A stretch of DNA of 64,000 nt from an uncultured Bacteroidota bacterium (lineage in GTDB: Bacteria; Bacteroidota; Bacteroidia; Chitinophagales; Chitinophagaceae), in contig CAILUU010000037.1 of the NCBI GenBank assembly GCA_903837525.1, forward strand, positions 1 through 64,000, given 5' to 3'. The notes below the pieces were generated by a model. That model was not told the DNA's origin. It ran no database searches and worked only from the letters and a program-made list of their open reading frames with translations. Shown here piece after piece: positions 60,946-64,000 of this stretch (the first letter of the stretch is position 1; each line of letters starts with the position of its first letter). Made by a program: the position numbers and the translations under genes.

Positions 60946-61956
60946 CTAAATTAAAAATTTAGAATCATATATTTTATTTTCGTTAGTACTTTTTACACTA
61001 AAGACAAACCCCTTTTGTATGGCATAAGCTCCAAATTGTCCTTTTTTATTCATAGCTAAAAAACCAACTTGAAACGTTTTTGCTTTTTCTCTATCTCTCT
61101 TTACAATTCGTTCAACTGCTTTTTTACAAGCCAGCTCTGGGCTGTATCCCTGTCGCATAAATTCTACTACTAAGTGGGTTCCACAAATTCTTATTACTTC
61201 TTCGCCTGTGCCACTACTTGTTGCGGCGCCAAACTCATTGTCTACAAACAACCCTGCACCAATTATTGGCGAATCGCCAACTCTGCCATGCACTTTATAT
61301 GCCATACCACTAGTAGTTACAGCCCCAGATAAATTATTTTTAATGTCCATTGCTATTAACCCCATCGTATCATGATTAGGTGTTCCATCTTCAAAAAAAT
61401 TAGGAGCAAAAGGGCCGTTTTGTTTGCGTTCAATATTACTAACAGGTTTGTATTCATTTTTTTTAATCCACTCGGCATAAGCGTTTTTTGCATCGGTAGA
61501 TAATGCTGCACTTTCTAACGTAAAGCCATTTTCTAGCGCAAATTGTTGGGCACCATTGCCTACTAAAATTACATGCGGTGTTTTTTCCATTACTTTTCTT
61601 GCAACCGAAATGGGGTGCTTAATTCTTTCTATACCTGCAACAGCACCACAGTTAGCGTTGTGGTCCATAATGCAAGCATCTAACGTAACAATGCCATCTC
61701 TATCAGGATAACCGCCTAAACCCACACAACAGTTAATATCATTTTCTATATGTATTGCTCCAGCCTCAACTGCATCAAGGGCACTTCCATTCTTTTCTAA
61801 AATTTTCCAAGCTGCTGCATTAACGGGCATTCCACTATCCCAAGTACTAATTACTATAGGTTTATTTTTTTGTTGTGCTGAATGGGCTATCGCATTTTTT
61901 GATAGTAACAAAGGTGCTGTTAGTGCTGAAAGATTTAAGAATTTTCGTCTATTCAT
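60946..61956 (-). CDS. N4-(beta-N-acetylglucosaminyl)-L-asparaginase (glycosylasparaginase)
   Basis: An Ntn-hydrolase that splits the GlcNAc-Asn bond left after glycoprotein breakdown; the 336-residue precursor is expected to self-cleave before Thr197 in NHDTMGLIAMD. Other family parts are ISTWDSGMPVNAAAW, DPRVGDSPIIGAG-like KVHGRVGDSPIIGAG and ATSSGTGEEVIRICG. A twin-arginine-type leader (MNRRKFLNLSALTAPLLL) suggests export to the periplasm. Located between the GH109-like gene (65-base spacer) and cutC; general isoaspartyl peptidase activity is the alternative. Confidence 0.92.
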   Translation of the reverse strand: MNRRKFLNLSALTAPLLLSKNAIAHSAQQKNKPIVISTWDSGMPVNAAAWKILEKNGSALDAVEAGAIHIENDINCCVGLGGYPDRDGIVTLDACIMDHNANCGAVAGIERIKHPISVARKVMEKTPHVILVGNGAQQFALENGFTLESAALSTDAKNAYAEWIKKNEYKPVSNIERKQNGPFAPNFFEDGTPNHDTMGLIAMDIKNNLSGAVTTSGMAYKVHGRVGDSPIIGAGLFVDNEFGAATSSGTGEEVIRICGTHLVVEFMRQGYSPELACKKAVERIVKRDREKAKTFQVGFLAMNKKGQFGAYAIQKGFVFSVKSTNENKIYDSKFLI

Positions 61957-62021
61957 GAAAGTGATAATTTTTTAGTGCTGTTCAAACTTATTTAAGAAAA
62001 TAGGTAGAAATTTTGAAGTGA

Positions 62022-63407
<1,386 letters not shown>

Positions 63408-63435
63408 TTATTTCTTTTATTTATGGACTGATAAT

Positions 63436-63721
63436 TTAATTAATCATTTGTGTTGATCTTAATTCTGCATACATTTCGTAGGCACTTGTTAACGTACTTT
63501 TTATGGTTCCATCCCTAGATTCTAATGGATAAATAATATCCTCATCACTTGGATTTGGGTCACCTTAAAATCTATATATTTCTACAATTTTAAACTCTTC
63601 AATGTTAAGGTAAAGTTCATTTTGTGCAAATTATTTTGTCTAAAGCAATATTAAAATCGATGATATATCTTCTCTTTTTTAAATCTATTAAAGCTTTTGT
63701 AACGGTATTGTATGTTATCAT
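63436..63721 (-). pseudogene. Decayed small gene of the Bacteroidota 'PRPP synthetase-like' family
   Basis: The 326-base spacer between GH109 and the MFS gene holds a broken gene of about 95 codons. From ATG 63721 it reads MITYNTVTKALIDLKKRRY, IIDFNIALDKII, then shifts frame near 63620-63635 and continues LYLNIEEFKIVEIYRF, stops at TAA 63565-63567 (where Glu is expected), and carries on GDPNPSDEDIIYPLESRDG, then LTSAYEMYAEL to TAA 63436. The layout matches a short family often labelled phosphoribosylpyrophosphate synthetase in Bacteroidota genomes, although it lacks that enzyme's domains. Confidence 0.72.
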
Positions 63722-63730
63722 TTTAATAAA

Positions 63731-64000
63731 TTAATTAACTAGGCTATAGCTCTTATTTTTTCCCTTTAAAGTTAGGTAAATTACAACAATAATAGTTACT
63801 AAGGCGGTTATTAAAAAAGTAGTAAGTGAGCCAAAATTGTACCACAAAGCACCACAAAAACTGCTAGCAAATAATGCCGCTAAGCTTTGAAAACCAGTGA
63901 ATGTACCAATAGCAGTAGCAGTTTCATCGTTATTAACCATATTACTTATCCAAGCTTTGCTAATGCCATCCGTTGCAGCTGCATAAATGCCGTAAATGCC
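63731..64000 (-). CDS. MFS transporter, C-terminal part (5' end outside window)
   Basis: The last 89 residues of a major facilitator superfamily protein; the frame is open to the right edge, so most of the gene is beyond the window. Visible are GIYAAATDGISKAWISNMV, a loop typical before helix 11, then two helices (ALFASSFCGALWYNFG, TFLITALVTIIVVIYLTL) and a basic C-terminus. Twelve-helix topology and substrate cannot be judged. A decayed small gene lies 10 bases downstream. Confidence 0.85.
   Translation of the reverse strand, partial: GIYGIYAAATDGISKAWISNMVNNDETATAIGTFTGFQSLAALFASSFCGALWYNFGSLTTFLITALVTIIVVIYLTLKGKNKSYSLVN

Overview
The window is 64 kb of AT-rich chromosomal DNA from a member of the Bacteroidota, most likely the Chitinophagaceae or a close relative. 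The evidence is the family set (DUF4270, DUF4294, GSCFA, DUF5686, HU-CCDC81 protein, TonB receptor with carboxypeptidase-like N-terminus, bacilliredoxin with BshB1), the repeated TAnnTTTG -7 promoter boxes, and the lack of Shine-Dalgarno dependence. It is mainly a core, housekeeping region. I see no prophage, transposase, CRISPR array, secretion cluster or defence island. Both ends cut through genes.

Layout. 1-6.2 kb: tail-specific protease (5' end missing), DinB-like protein, subtilisin-like protease, ALDH7-type dehydrogenase. 6.2-12.9 kb: a seven-gene minus-strand run holding all three pantothenate genes (panC, panD, panB) with a flippase-like membrane protein, a heptose-type adenylyltransferase, ppk1 and ppx. 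13.0-19.7 kb, plus strand: half-size GT5 protein, DUF4270 lipoprotein, metK, rlmB, HMG-CoA lyase-like, GSCFA. 19.7-27.9 kb: miaE, penicillin-acylase-like enzyme, DUF5686 outer-membrane protein, trhO, purC. 28.0-32.1 kb: TonB receptor plus fasciclin lipoprotein. 32.2-35.8 kb: tightly overlapping minus operon (nucleoside phosphorylase, dapF, DinB, corA, NUDIX). 35.9-44.1 kb: tRNA-Cys, glnS, then a minus run with ccmE, ccmF-like ccsA, DUF4294, bshB1 and a front-end-type desaturase. 44.2-51.0 kb: decayed membrane genes, agmatinase, small proteins, HU/SPOR protein, FKBP, serine dehydratase. 51.0-60.1 kb: rpmI-rplT, arginine decarboxylase, GNAT, Hsp20, bacilliredoxin, lgt, YajQ, L31 type B, a shortened GlmU-like protein, tpiA. 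60.1-64 kb: cutC, glycosylasparaginase and a GH109-type oxidoreductase-fold glycosidase in one minus run, then a cut MFS gene.

How genes work together. Pantothenate synthesis is complete here apart from panE/ilvC. Arginine decarboxylase and agmatinase together give arginine -> agmatine -> putrescine. BshB1 and a bacilliredoxin imply bacillithiol redox chemistry. CcmE and the CcmF-like protein belong to cytochrome c maturation. Glycosylasparaginase and GH109 suggest glycoprotein breakdown.

The most unusual property is in the spacers. At least six of the longer intergenic stretches hold decayed genes that keep their reading frame or family signature but carry in-frame stops or frameshifts, or survive only as 3' ends: a DUF1003 gene, two neighbouring membrane genes before agmatinase, an APC permease tail, a beta-barrel receptor tail, a small PRPP-synthetase-like gene, and an unidentified 71-codon ORF with one TGA. 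This points to active gene loss. Other points worth checking are a GlmU-like protein lacking about 100 residues, a GT5 half-protein without its ADP-glucose motif, a Cys-type CcmE, and a structured leader before rpmI-rplT.
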